From Rhipicephalus microplus (Eukaryota > Arthropoda > Arachnida > Ixodida > Ixodidae): a DNA stretch of 64,000 nucleotides. This document shows, in pieces, positions 46,375 to 61,300 of this stretch. The stretch covers positions 83,363,817 to 83,427,816 of the forward strand of contig NC_134702.1 in assembly GCF_043290135.1 (NCBI RefSeq). The letters are read 5' to 3'. Below the pieces are notes generated by a model, which ran no database searches, was not told where the DNA came from, and saw only the letters and a program-made list of their open reading frames with translations. Both the position numbers and the translations under genes were made by a program. Numbering within the stretch: the first letter of the stretch is position 1; each line of letters begins with the position of its first letter.

Positions 46375-49300
46375 GTAAGCATTTCGCGTCATCATTCATT
46401 CATTCATCAATGACTGTTGCATGCGCTTACAATTTATAGCACGATCTGACACTGAAGGGGACCCAGAAGCTCTCTAATGTTCAGCGGCCGGAAAATCGCC
46501 TAAATCTTGCTAAATCTTACTGTGTACTTGCCGCGACTGCTGCGAAGTACGGAGTTGAGAATGTGCTTTGGTTCGCGCCTACAAGATGCTGTTGTCCGTT
46601 TGAGTGCCCCACGTTACCCCGATGGCACATCCTTATTACAACGACGTTCTTCATGCGATGATTGACTGCAGGTGTCAAGTGTACTCGCTCGTTGTGCCTG
46701 GCTCCCAGGGCGTCTAAGGCGGCCTTGTCGAGTGACTCAAACAGGCAGTTTGACGTTATCGTGGTCGGCGGGGGTCATGCCGGCACCGAAGCTGCGGCTG
46801 CCTCGGCTAGGATGGGATGCAACACCTTGCTGCTTACCCACCGCTTGGATACTATCGGTATTGCTACGTGTCTCGCATTCATTCAGGACACTTTACCTCG
46901 TAAAAGGTGCAGAGAATCAACAGTGCGAAGGAGTCATGAGCTACAAGAAAGACACAATAAATTAATTCATGATAACAGCGCGAAGACATACGGGACTTAT
47001 GGACATAAAAGTATAGAACGAGCACTAATCTTCATCTGAACAATTTTTTTTACAGAAGAATAACATGTAGCCCATACCTCAACACTTCCACAGACCACGA
47101 ATAAAATTTGTTTTAAACAAGCTAACATACTCAATATATGTGATGGTCGGTGTTTAATGGGCACATGGTGTTGTTCTCTCAGCCACAAGCTGCTTGCATT
47201 GCGAAGCAATGGGGGTTCTCGAACTGTTCCGTGTCCTGTGCGAAATACACAAAGACTATAAAAGCAGTCTTCATCAATAAAAGTCACACCTGCCCTGACA
47301 GCTGTGCCGGATTTCAAACCGGCTCATTAGAGCACTGGCGTTTCTATATCATGAGCAGTAGTTTCATCATCAGCGGGCAAAAGGTATTCCTCGATATATA
47401 TAGAGACACTTCAGACACTGGTTTGGCCATGTACATAGGCTTTTTTATCAGCATGTGTTCCATCCCTGGAGATTTTCGTCCACAATAATATGTTTCTACC
47501 ATATATATACCTGCCTGCACACAATTGCTGTCGCCTGCATACAGTTCAGGTTGTGCAGTGCAGGTTCTGCTGCCATTTACTGGTTTTGCCTTAGCACACA
47601 TCTAACATCACCTACAGCATTCATCCACCCTATACCGTTCAAGAAGAAGCGATATGAAGATGCCTCATTTCTGTGTAATGTAAGATTATGGCACTATCTA
47701 ACATAAAGCCTTACTTCAAATGTGAGTGACCACACGAATGCTGTACATGTTTAAAGAAGGCAGAAATCCAATGAAGACAAAGACGAATGTACAAATCATA
47801 ATTCTTGGAGGCACCTTATTCAGTTTACAATTTTCTTTGCAGGAGAAATGTCTTGCAATCCATCCTTTGGCGGTATTGGCAAAGCTCATCTCATCAGGGA
47901 AATAGATGCACTGGGTGGGGTTTGTGGCAAGATTTGTGGTGAGTTTACACAGCACCATACGCCTTCTTCTACTCTTATTCTTTTTTTCACGCTGTGTTTT
48001 TCGTCGCATACTTTCAAGGTGTCGAAAATCATCTTGCTGAACTTGCTAACCATCGTTGCAGAAAATAATGCAAGAGTGCTGCATTGTTGCAATAGACAAA
48101 ATTGTTGGTGGTGCCATTCGTGTTCGTGCTTTGCGGAGGCTGTGTCATGTTTCTTACTGCATTCTTGGCAAGCGCAACTTCAGTTGCTTAGCTTTATGCA
48201 TCAGGAGTCTGACACGTAAACTTTACATTCATGTTTGTGTTCTTTGTTTTGTGTTTTAGATTTGTCAGGTATCAGCTACAGGGTTCTGAACAAAAGAAAA
48301 GGACCGGCAGTATGGGTAATACGATTATTTCATCTATGAATCTAAAATACTGAAACAATATACTGTTGAAGCTTATACAAATAACATGACCACAGACATG
48401 TCTGTAGTATGTTTTTCTTGTTTGCAGGGCCCAAGGGCACAGATAGACCGAGGCCTCTACAAAAGGCACATTCAGTCCTTCTTGAAGAACCAGAGAAATC
48501 TCACGATAACTTGTGGAACTGTCGAGGACCTCGTACTTCAAAAAACAGCAGAAGGGTCGCGCTGCATTGGAATCACCCTGGGTGTGTGGGCCATACTTTA
48601 TCCGGTTCACATCAATCGCAATGCAGTATGACGGTATCACGCCCGATTCCCCCATTTTAATACGTAGAAACTTTTTTTTCTCGTGCTAATGTGTGCTGTG
48701 ATTTGGCTTTGTACTGGCACTGAATGAACTGGACAGCCTTCTTTGTTCTTGGTTTTAGGGGCGAAGCTCCTTAGGGCGTGGGCTGTGCGTCCCCTGTAGC
48801 CTGTATGTAGCCACCTCTAGTTTAGTTCTTGCAGTGTTCACTAGATGGCGGTACCGTCCCCTGTATGTAGCCACCTCTAGCTTAGTTCTTGCAGTGTTCA
48901 CTAGATGGCGGTACCGTCTCCTGTATGTAGCCACCTCTGGTTTAGTTCTTGTAGTGTTTACTAGATGGTGGTACTTGTAGCTGATGATGAAAAGATGCAA
49001 AATGTTATAAACTAGAAAGCGGTACTTGTAGTTGATGAAAGACGCGAGATCTTATAAAATAGGAATGATGTCACATATGGTGCGTGTCATTGGTTGAAGG
49101 CAATCGTTCGATTTAGTGCGGCGACGTGCGCTAGGGGGAGCGATGTAATAAAATCGAGTGGGCAAAATGTACAGAGGATTCATGGTTTACTAGGTTTACC
49201 TCCGGAGCTTCGCCCACTCATCATCATTCACTTCGTGGATATGGCGGAATTTTTTTTCTCTTTCTTTGAATTTATACTTTTTGTTTTCTTTTCATCTTTT

Positions 49301-52300
49301 CCAATTTTTTTCAGTCTTTTTTTGTTCATTTCCATTTATTTTTGTTTTCTCTCCCTATCTTTTTTTCCTTTCTTTCTCTCTCTACTTCTCATATGCTTTC
49401 TCTGTTTCAATTTTGACAAGTAGTTTTGCCTGTAGCATATCTATCAGTAAATTATTATTTAAATTACATTGTCTGCTTAGAAATTCTCATCTGGTTAATT
49501 AAATTTCAGCGTACCTGAACAATCACCATCAAAATCCCACAGGGGTCGGTCCTGGGGCCGCCCCTTTTTCTTATATATATAAAAGATGTCTCTGTAAAAA
49601 TAAAACTGTACTCAGAGGACTGTGCTGTTTATACAGAGGTTAACGATCAATCAGACCAGGCACTCTTAAACAATGATTTCCAGAATGTTGCTTCGTGGTG
49701 TATACGATGGAAGATGTGTATAAACTTCAACAAGACTGTTTTCAAGCGCATAACTCGAAGAAAGATTTTTACATATAATTTCAACAGTGTGAGTTTGTCT
49801 GAGGTGTCTAAATACAAATATTTTGGGCTATGGATATCAAATGATCATAGGTGGAACAAACATATTCATTATGTTGCAGCTAATGCCTATAGAAAGTTAT
49901 CTTTTTTAACAAGAACGTCATCTTTGGCTACCTCTGCTGTAAGAAAATTAGCATACCATTTCATTGTCCTACTAGTATTAGACTATGCTGCTTGCTCATT
50001 ATATGGGGCTCATACACAAAAGGTAATATTCTGAAGCTAGAAAACATCCAAAAAAGAGCCATACATTTCATCTATTACGATTTCCGATGCAGTGCAGTAT
50101 GTGACCTGCAAACTCGAGCTAACCTAAAGCCCTTAGCCGAAAGAAACCGCTCGTCACGTTTAAAATTTTTATATCAGTTAATCAAGGGGCACTTTAACGT
50201 CAACAATAGTGAATAGATTTCGCTCTCCTCCGGTTATTCAATGCGCCAAAGGCACTAACTGACAATCACTTCTTTCCTTTCTCATAAAGACTTTCAAGTA
50301 TTCCTTTTTTTCCGAGAACAGTCGTAGATAGGAATAACCTTAGCAGCAACATCATTCAAGCAATTTTTTTCTCAGCATTCTCATCGTTTCTTGATGGGTG
50401 AAACATGATCAGTTATTTTTTATACTTACCGACTGCTTGCATCTCCATTGCCTGTTGCTTTGTTTCGTTTGCACCTATGGTAAATGCTTTGCTGGGTCAT
50501 TGAGCATGAATTTGTTACTTTTAACTAATGTGCATGTTTTCTTTTTATTTTTATTATTTATTATTATTATATTATTGAAATCATTATGTACATAAATCCT
50601 ATTATGTACTCTTGTTCATGCTCTGTATCCTACCCTGCTAAAACTCCTGGAGAAGTTGTAGTAGTAATAAATAAAATAAAAATGAATTACACCAAGTGAC
50701 AACAGCATGCGAGAGGCCAGGCCCCTAAAGTACTTAATATCATCATCAGGGCACTTGAAGAACAAGCTGTGAGCGTGCACTCTGTGTGTTACAGCTGACT
50801 GTGCTAGTAAATGTGGTTTTGCTCACGATGGTATCATCATCAATGGGCTCAAAGAACGAGAGAAAGAAGACTTCTCTTTGGCACGAGTGTGCGCTCCGAT
50901 GGCTATGCCTTATGCGCTTCTGCCTGTGTTACGTCAAGTGACGACGACGGCGTATCAAGTAGAGAAACGGGCAGGCAGAAATAAAGGAGAGGTCGCCATA
51001 AAACAGCGAGAAAGTGATGCAACAATCTTATTTACTTTTCAAATTAACATGGGTGGTCAATGTTAAAACATGTAAAACAGGCAGAATGGCTATTACACTT
51101 GTAGTTGAGAAAATGCACGCATTAGGCTAAGCATTAAACGGGTGGTGACATTAGATCACAGCGTCAAAGAACAACTAACGTGAATTTTCTTGATCTTGTC
51201 AAATATGAGCCTGTAAATAGCTGGAGTTTATTTTTGTACCAAAGCAATCCAAGGACAAAGATTATTTTCGTGATTTTATGGTGTGCACACAACCAAAATA
51301 TAGCCTTCCATTGCACATAGCAATGCATTTGTGCTTGACTGAGAATGACGTGTCCTTTATCTCAGCAAGAAATGTTCTTGAACGTGTGTACCTCCTAAAA
51401 GATAATGCTTACCCATGTAAATCTTCAGTCCAGCTTCTTCGAAGTTGCATAGAGTGCGCATTTCAAGGTATTGATAGTGTTGACTAACTGAGGCTTGCGG
51501 TGTGGCTTCTCTTTTTAGATGACCACACTACAATCCACTCCCAGTGCGTCGTGTTGACAACTGGAACGTTTCTGAGGGGGCAGATCAACATCGGTCTGGA
51601 GACGTATCCTGCCGGACGGCTTGGTGACAAGCCAGCCATAGGCCTTGCTCACACGCTTGAGAAGTTGGAGTTCAAGCTGGGCAGGCTAAAAACTGGTAAT
51701 TATTCTTGAGAAAGTTGGCACTCTTTGTCATGCCCAAGTTCATGCTTTTCAGCTGACCTGTGGCTCACACATTTTATTTGCAGCATGGAGTTACGAAGAA
51801 GTCTCTCCATTGCTTTCGTATGTTATTTTTATCCTATCCATTTGCAAGTGTGCTCTTATCACAGCATAAACAGCCTACAAAGTCTAGATGACTCTAGCTT
51901 TTTTTTTTAGAGAGATTTGTGAACATAAATGCGACATGCTCGATGCCGCACATATAAAAGAAAATCTCATGGAATCAAAAAGTTTGTTGCCGTTATATGT
52001 TGACACATAGTTGTCAATAAGTGTTGTACAGAGAGTCACAACCTCATATTCTGGCTGGGGCTGCTGCAATTCACTGGTTTCGCATGTGTCATTGCATTAT
52101 GGTGCAGTTGAAATTTCACATAACAAAATCGCTTTCAACACAGCAATACTTTTATTCTAGTTATTATTTATCATAAGCACACACAGAAAGATAAACAAGT
52201 TTGCAGCCAGACCTACACTCTTAAATAATGCAAGCAAAATGTTTTCCGAAAGTCCAGGAAAGGGTTCTTTATATATATTGGTCACTTGTTGGCAGTCGAC

Positions 52301-55300
52301 ATTGCCGATACATTACACACAAACAATGCCAGAATTCCTAATTACAAATAAATTTTGCACCATTGCTTACATAGAGCATAAGAGTGTGATCACTGTGATC
52401 TAAGAGAATTGGTGTGATTATTTACTGCATACGTGCCACCTAAGCCAGCACATTCGTTCAGAATTGGCCTTTTCTGGTTGTTCTTGGTAGACACCTTGCA
52501 TTTTTGCTTGTAAATCATATACTTTGAGCTCTGAGTAAATAAATATTTGATTTTCCAGAACCTCTGCTGTCTCTATTAATATATAGTTTTCTTATAGCAG
52601 TAGAGCTCTTACACAATTGTTAACAACACAGAGAATCGCAAGGTGTTGGCGCTGTTAGCCAACTTTTTTGGTCTGCTGGCCGAGCTGTTTTATGTACCAG
52701 CCGTCATTGAAAATCCGGCGTTATTTTTCGGCAGGAACTCCTCCCAGGCTGGATGGGCGAACAATCGACTACAGCTCTCTAGAAGTGGTAGAGAGTGACA
52801 ACCCACCAGAACCGTTTTCCTTTAGCAACACAAAAGTGTGGATTGAGGTCTGTCACTCTGTTATTTTCCTTACTTTTTATTGCAGCATGCTGTTCCTAAT
52901 ATGTTTGTTTTATGCGAGGAAAGACATAGTGTAGTGAAAGAAATGTGACTGAAATTTTTAGCATTATGATTGTGCAATCATGAAGTGTTAACATATCAAA
53001 AGTTTTATCGCTATTGATGTTTGCTCATCCATCAGCAAGATCGCTGTGCACATGTTCTTAGATTAGAGTACTTGTACAGCCGCTACGTAAGGTCACTGGT
53101 ACTTGTGTGTTATATGCTCTGCTAAATGTGATTGTTCTGCACTTCGCGTTACATCAGAAGGATTGAGCCAATCATTTGTTATGGTTCTTCTAATGAGCTC
53201 ACACATATTTTGTTGCTTCCGAGGTTTTTGTGCTACCGTGTTATCATTTTCTGATGAATAATTGTTATTTTCATAAACACTTACAAAATATAAGCACACG
53301 ATATAACCAGAAAGCCTACTACAGGCCCATTCAGTGTAATGACCAGTTGTAGTTTTTTGGTTCACCAGTGAAATCAACTTGGGGAATTGGGATGTTGGTA
53401 TTTGACTGGCAACTCAGTGAGGTATGTTCTTCGTTTTTTTTTTTTCTTCTATGTAATGAAAAATTGCCATTTACTTGGGTGTAACAGATACAATGCTAAA
53501 TGAGAGAGACAGAATTTAATGATGCCTGATAATATTAGCCTACTGGCCTGCTACTCTTACTGAGATGCTGGAGGATGACACACAGGAAAAAAGACAAAAA
53601 CATTCCCATTAGTACATACATACAGGCAGAATGAATGACCGTGACAGCTGTCTTCAAATCACCATTGAGGTCTGTAGACACTGATTATGTATGGCTTGAC
53701 AAGAGTTCTTATGTACGACGAGTGCTACTGCCATAAATTACATACCAAGCGCGGAAAAATACCAAGCTTACACAAAAGAACCTAGAAAAGGCATCGGCAC
53801 TAAAGGACAGTCAACACCAAAACTGCAAATAAATTAGTATACACCTCAAAAAAATCCGTTTCTTTGCGGCATAACAATTATCGGCACTCACTATGCTGGT
53901 GTACATCCATTTTTTTTTTTTTTCATCGTTTTTATCATGTACATCTCTGTTATAGGGAATCATATCTGTCTTTGTTGCTCTAATGAATGCGAGTGAATGA
54001 AAGCTCGTAATGTCTGGTGTGACGGGCCCGAGTTCCTTAAAAGGGTTCTGGAACACTTTTTGAGCATGGTTAAAATATGCTGCTGATCAGTAATAGAGGC
54101 TCCCGAGAACATGCGGACCAACTATTATAGTGCAACATGCGGCCTAGAATTCACAATAAATGATGAAAGTCAGCTAAAAATTGCTTTTTTTTTTCTCTCG
54201 ACAAATGACGGAAGATGCTGAAAAATCATGCCTAGAAGGCCACCTATTAGCCATTAGCTGATTTGAGCATGGCGTGCTTTGGAGTTAACAGGCCCACCAC
54301 GGAAAGCTGCAACGTGTCTGCACGTGCTCGCACTGTGACATGAAAAAGTTTGAAGGGCAAAAAAACAGAGGAAAAGTGCTCGAGGTGATGAGGCGCGCAT
54401 GTCATACCAAATGTTTGTGCCTCCGCTCATATTGTACACATTCTAAAAACTTGTGGTGGTCGATTTGTGAGGCAATAAGCTCCTTTGCTGAATCCATTCC
54501 ATTGCTACTTTGAAAAGTGTTGCAGGGCCCCTTTAAACTAAAGGAATGCCCTTGAAACCTATTCTTGCATTGATTTGCTTGGCCCATGTAAAAAAAACAC
54601 ACAGGGTCCTGTGTATTTGTCTAAAATGACATAGGGTCCTCTGTATTTGCCATTTGTGTTTGCCTAAGACAACTCAAAGGCAAAAGCCATCTTGTTTTTC
54701 TTCTCAGTTGCTGTGTTGATCTTTCCCCTCGGCTTATGACAGCTTTCTGAACGTCACATGTTTTTGCAGTACCTTCTTGATTGGCCCACTTTTGACCATG
54801 TGACTATCTCATGTGATGACGTAAACATGCAAAATTTATATGGTGTCATTGTGGTGCAACTATGGCATCATCACGTAATGGTGATTTTTTGCATCGCTTG
54901 TGCTGATTCCGCCAATGCCGGCGGAAGTCAATTTTCATGTTTGATTTTGCATCTAAGGCCTTCACCTTGAAAGACCGCATTACAGCGCTATGCGAGTTGC
55001 ACAACAATTGCCAGTTGTCCTCATCAACTGCGTAATTGTCATTCAGTCAATCTCCACTGCACAGGCTGAGAACCAAGTGCCGATGCACCTGACGAATACA
55101 ACACCGGAAGTGGACAAACTCGTGCTCGACAACCTCCATCTTGACAGGCATGTCAAAGAAGAAGTTGTGGGTCCAAGGTGCGCGATTTCTGATGACTTTT
55201 GCTTCATCTGCAGCATGGCTATCATTTCCCTTTCACACGCTTTACTCCGCATTGCAGGCTTCTGCAGAAACTGATTTGCCGCATCTGATTCATCTGCGCT

Positions 55301-58300
55301 GCCAGCACAGCATGTTTTGAAGTGTGGTTTTTTATAGGCCTGTGCAAAAATTTGAGTGCATCGAACATTCGAATGGATGTTAGAGTATTTATATTCATTC
55401 CATCATGAACTGAGAATTTTGAAAGTTTAAAGTATTCAAAAGAAATAACTGAAGTTATTTTACTGCATTAACGCATCTTAAAACGTAGTTTCACTGCAGC
55501 ACGGAGCTGCTGTGCTTTGAAACTTTTCTTTAGTAGAAGACTGCATTTCCACAAACCCTCCTTTCAATGTTGAATGTGCGTATTACATGCCCGTTGTTTG
55601 ATCATTTTAAAGATTTTAAAAAATGTTTAAGGGGCTTCTATGAACTAAGCATGTCAAATTTTCATTTGTAATGTATTTTACCACTTTTAACTTGCACCGT
55701 GTGACAATTCAAATTTTGTGACCATACTAATTGGCTTCAAAATCGTTCTGTACTAATTAAGTACCTCTCTTTTAAAAGGGCACTGACAAAAGGTTTTGTA
55801 CTTTGTTTAGGTGCGAAGCTTCTTAAGCTGTGGGTCGTGCATCCTCGATATATGTAGTAGTAGTAGTAGTAGGTAGCCACCTCTCGTTTAGTCCTTACAA
55901 TGTCTGCTGGACCACGGTACTTGTATACGATGAACATATGATGAAAACATGCGAGATGGCAGTACTTGGAGGGTTCACAAGATGGACAAATGAATGGACA
56001 TACATACAGACATACATACGAACAGACGGGGGATGGACGGCCAGACAGACAAATGAACAAACTGGCGGACAGGTAGACAGACGCGACCAGCGGACGGACG
56101 ATTCACGGTTTGCCGATAGAACCCTCCGAACCTTCTCCCCATTCACCATCATTCACTTCGTGGATATTCTGTGATTTTCTTTGTTGCTCTAGGTAGCTTA
56201 TGACCCTCTAACAATGGTTGAAAACCTCGTTTGCTTGAGTACAGGGTGGTTAATTATTTAGAGACATTTTTAGAGTGCCCAGTTGCAGTTTCGGCTTCAA
56301 GGAGCACTGAGCTAGGCAGGAGCAGTCCCGGTTTTCAAGTAAGCACAGTTGGCCATGAGGCCCACAAAGATGTGACATGTGCACCGTGTGTGGGAGCACG
56401 TGCTAGTGAGCACTGCACTTACAGCGAGTCTGCTACGCTTGCATGTGCTGTGCAGTGTCGTTTTCATCGTTGTCATCATGGAGTCAGTGCTGCAATATCA
56501 ACAGATATGGTGCACATCATCTGCCAAAGGGCACAAAAAGTTAACAGTGGAAGAGAGCATTGACAGCTCATGCAAGGCCGCAGGTACTGAGAGGCACATG
56601 TGAGCAATCAGCCAACAAAAACTCATAGCGTAGGAGTTGTTTCTGCAAAAATCACATTGATATCAATGTCACAAAGTGCTCCACATCTTGTTCAGTCAGG
56701 TGGCATGCACTTTAAAATTTATTTTAATGATGTGTTAGGCTGTATTTGCCCTGAATATTTCGTACCTGTTGTGTGTGTTTCCACATATATCTCGCTTACT
56801 CTCGGCGTTGAAATGTTGTGTCAGTACTCTTTTGAACTTTGCTTCAAACCAAAGAACCTGATATTTACACAAGGCTAGTTTCTTAGCTCATCTGATGAGC
56901 ATGACTGGACGTAGACGTTGCCTGGTTGTGATGGTGTGCAGATATTGCCCATCCATCGAGTCCAAGGTGCTTCGTTTCAAAGGCCGTGTCCACCAAGTTT
57001 GGCTGGAGCCTGAAGGCAAGTATGCAGATGTTTTCTCATTTCGTTGCGCAGTCTTACTGCAGTACTGTTGTGCATCACTCTGCTGTCCTTCTGCAGTACT
57101 GTTGCACAGAACTGCAGAAGGAGAGCAGAGTCAAAGCTCACCGTAGATGAATATATATCACAAAACAGTCTTCCAAATTTGTGATGTCCGTAACAAGTAA
57201 GTGCACTGGCCTCAGCCCGATCAACGTTAAGGAAGTGCATACATGCTTAAGCTCAAAGCCTTCAGGACCCAACAGTGACTTGCTGTTCCAATGTGTGACT
57301 TGTGATAAGTGCTAAATTGTGTATACATACTAAGCACTGTCATTAATATGCAACCATGCAACCACACAAGATCATCATCTTGGTAATAACATCTAATAAA
57401 ATGATAATGGCCATGCCTACATGCACAGTAACATCTAGAATAGCCAACGTAAGCATATTAATTATTATCAATTGATGAAAACACTCTTTCAGCAATATTA
57501 TTTGTCAAATCAACGTTCCCTTCTCTCTGCATTATGCCCTTCTGCTGCATGAGTGGTGAAGATCATTATAGTAAAAAGCAAGTGGAGCTTCAAAGTGCAG
57601 TTTAAATTTAGTTTGTTGCTTTGCTCTGTTATCACATGGGCAGCATTTACAGAATGAAACATGACATAAAAACTTTATGATATGACCACTTGTTCTAGAT
57701 AGCCACGTTGTGTTGCTACAAATCCGGCCAATGAATGTGAGATTAACTCTGATTTAAGGGTACGAGCCAATACTATATTGATTGAAGATTGTAGAATCGT
57801 AAGTGTGTGCATTACTTGAAAATTGACGCATTTTATTCTACTAGCTGCGTACATATATCAGATGCTTGCTGAACAGAGTACCGTCATGCTCTAGGTAACC
57901 ACTTGCAGCTATGTTAAGCCTTAAATCAAAGATTGTGCTATTATTCGAGTGAATGTTAACGTACTCGAATTCACTTAGGATGTAATTTAAATTATTGCAA
58001 ATTTCGAAGTGTTTGATATGAACGAAGAGGTATATAATCAATCTGCATGTAAACTTCCTGTAAAGGTGGTTTTACTGCAGTGGAAGAGTGCTGTACCATC
58101 AGAACATCTTTCCAAGCAAAAACTGCACTGCTGAGAAGCCCTACTTCAAAGATAACCAAAAATGTTGCTCTCACATCGATTCTACGTTTTTAAGTTTAAA
58201 AGCTTGTTCTGCTGCCTTATATGCTCGAAGTAAATTTTAAAATGTAACGTATTTTACAGTGAAAATAAGGGCTGTTAACAGGTGGAGTCTCTAGAAAAGA

Positions 58301-61300
58301 GAACAGAGCACTGAAGTTCCAATAATTTTGTTGGAAATCCAATGCTCTTCTGCCCCTTCATGTTAGTTGCACTGATTTTCAGTCATAATCATATTTTACT
58401 AACATGTCCGATCCTACAATCTTCTTTATTTTACGGATTATCACTTGCATTCAGCCGAAAGTCGCACCAAGCTACTATTAAATGTTGCTTCCACTTAGAA
58501 CCAAAAAGAATTACATTTTCGCATGCCTTACTTCAATTTCTTTTAATATTGTACAGATTAGTTCAGTCAGGACAAAAATATGCTCATTTTTCTCTAAAAT
58601 ATGTGACATATACTATTCGAATTCGATTTGGAATTATTTGAACCAAATCACTATTTACTTCAAACCTAAAATTTACTATTCACACAAGCCTACTTAAAAA
58701 TAATATCACTTGGCATCACATTGGAGCCTTCTAAACAGTGTTTCTGGCATCCTTTATGACGTAGGCCTAGACACCCACATCATCTACCCCAATGGCATCT
58801 CCTGCACCTTGCCTGCTGATGTCCAGCAGAAGTTGGTTCGGTGCATGCCAGGCTGCCACAATGTGGAAATGATCAGACCAGGTTTGTGTATAGTACTTTG
58901 TCAATTGCAGGCTGGTCGTGTACCTTTCAAGGAAATTGTAAACTTATACTACTACGACCCAAGCTAAAACCTTCTTACTCGACTTGCCGATTGTTGTCAT
59001 TGTCAGGCCAGCTAAGCAGGGACGTAGCCAGAAATCTTTTTTGGGGGGAGGGGAGGTCGTCGGGGAAAAAGAGAGGGGTGTGTATTCACTAATGCACACC
59101 CCTTTTGTGTGTGTATTTGTAAATGTGCATACTATACACATACACATGTGAAATTGAAAATTTGGAGGAACCCCTCCTAGTTGCCCCATGCCCTGGCAAT
59201 GCCAGTGCAGCCCAGCTATAACTCTGCTGATTGAGGATCGAAAAAAAAAAAAAGTTTTCCACTACTGCCACACTGTGAGAAAAGTTATCGAGAACTCAGT
59301 CACTGCTACTGCTGCTTTCTCAGATTCCTTTTCTCTTATAAAATTATGATGCATGATATCAAGTATATTGCTCAACTTTCTTTGTCGTTAGTATGGGTCT
59401 GAGCTGTCTAAAAGTAGAAAGGAAAGTATAAACTCATATAGCTAACATGGCTTTCTTTTCTTCTAGGCTATGGTGTGGAATATGACTTTATTGATCCACG
59501 CCAGGTCAAACCAACACTGGAAACAAAGAAGGTCCCGGGCCTTTTCCTGGCTGGTCAAATTAATGGTACAACTGGTTACGAAGAGGCCGCTTCTCAGGTG
59601 AATGTTGGAATTTTACCTCATAAATAAGCAGCTAAGGAACTTGCCGTATTTACAGGATTGTAATTCGACCCATTTTGTCTTAACTTGAGATTCGGTGTTG
59701 GGGCGTCGACCTAGAATCGAGAACTAGTTTTGGTTGTGAAGTCTTTCTCAAAACGATCTCCACGTATTTTTGCAGAACTAGCTTTTCTGCGCAGCCTTTG
59801 TTACTGCCATGAAGCCACCTTCGCTCATCAATGGCTTCACAATGTGTCAAAAAAATTGTAAATAAAATTTGCTCGTGCTCTTCTCTCTCTTTTTTTTATG
59901 CTGTGCCATTGTCGGGGGTCCACCTACATTTGAGTCGACTTACAATTGTAAGTCCATTTACATAAACATAGGAAAAAATGTCGCAGTAAAAAAGTACTAA
60001 AAAAGCAGTTGAAACTCGGCACTCAAATTCTTTTCTATCTTTCCTACGTTTTTGTGCTCATGAAAAAGCATTTTTTCAATCTTCTGATTAAATACACTTC
60101 GAGGATTTTCTTGAAAGTGGTTTGCCTAGGAAGACTTCCTTGTGTGAATTCATTAATGAACTGTAGGCAAGCAAGCCCAAAGTCATTGACTCGCCATTTA
60201 CCGCTTTCAAATACAGGGCATTGTGGCTGGCATAAATGCAGCCTGCAAAGTGCTGGACAAAGAGCCGCTAACTGTGACACGCCTGGAGGGGTACATTGGA
60301 GTGCTCATTGACGACCTCACAACACATGGAACACAGGAGCCCTATCGCATGTTCACCAGCAGAGCCGAGTACAGGCTCAGTCTGAGGCCTGACAATGCAG
60401 ATGTTCGGCTTACTGAGAAAGGTAACGCACTGATCTATGTATATTATGTGTTTGTCATGTTTGTTATGTGTCTAAGTAATGCAATTTTGTTTATTTATGG
60501 TATCCCATTCATTGCTGCTGTTTCTGCTTCAATGTAGGGGTGACTCTGGTCAGGCAGTTGGAACCTTGTCTCTCGGAATACTGCTTGTGCTTGTAGTATT
60601 GGATGGCGTGAAACATTTAAACAATGTTGCACCCTTTCAATCTATAGGTGACTGACAGAATTTTCAGATTTTGACGCGTCTTGTGACCAAGAGTCAATAA
60701 TATGACTTTTCTTTTGTGTTAAGTTTTGTGTTAATCAGTTAAGTCTTTCAGACAATCTATTAGTTAATCAATTGTGCGCCTTCATTTCGGCCTATCAATG
60801 CTGATTTCGCCCCGAGCTCTTCACTGGTTATTGCTTCCAGTCAAACTCAGTGGCAGTTGGTTATGCCGGTAACTTCTTGTTCTCTTAGATGCTAAGATTG
60901 CCTTCACAGATGGTGCTTGTGTAGTTGATGCTGTCTGCATAGCTTGCCTGTTCAGGCTGTAATAAGACTGAAGCTAGTCTGAATTGACAAAGCTTCTTCA
61001 AGCTACTGACACGTTTTCGCACCTGTAACTTTCATTAGAAATTAAAAAAGGCTAATTAAGAGGTCGAATTTTCAAGTAGCTAAAACAAATATTCCTCACA
61101 ATGCTGCAGCCTCGTGTGATAGGCACACGGGAATAGGTGTAAAGTTAGAGGCTGTGAATGCTATTGCTATGCTTTGGTACATATATCAATAACAGTTTTT
61201 CGAACTTGATTTCCATTATGGTATATAAAAGACAAATATTAAGGTGGTGTTATAGATGTGAGATTTAGCTGCTTTGTACTGGTAGTGTGCTGTGCATTCA

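Noticed and set aside
46662..46671. Non-ATG start for MTO1 at 46662
   Set aside because: These bases are the end of an intron (GACTGCAG acceptor). A small upstream exon with an ATG fits better.
46858..47039. Extension of MTO1 exon 2 to a stop at 47039
   Set aside because: Similarity to the family stops exactly at the donor at 46858, and the next exon continues it in phase.
48800..48976. CRISPR-like array
   Set aside because: The units are contiguous 60-bp tandem repeats without spacers, in an animal intron.
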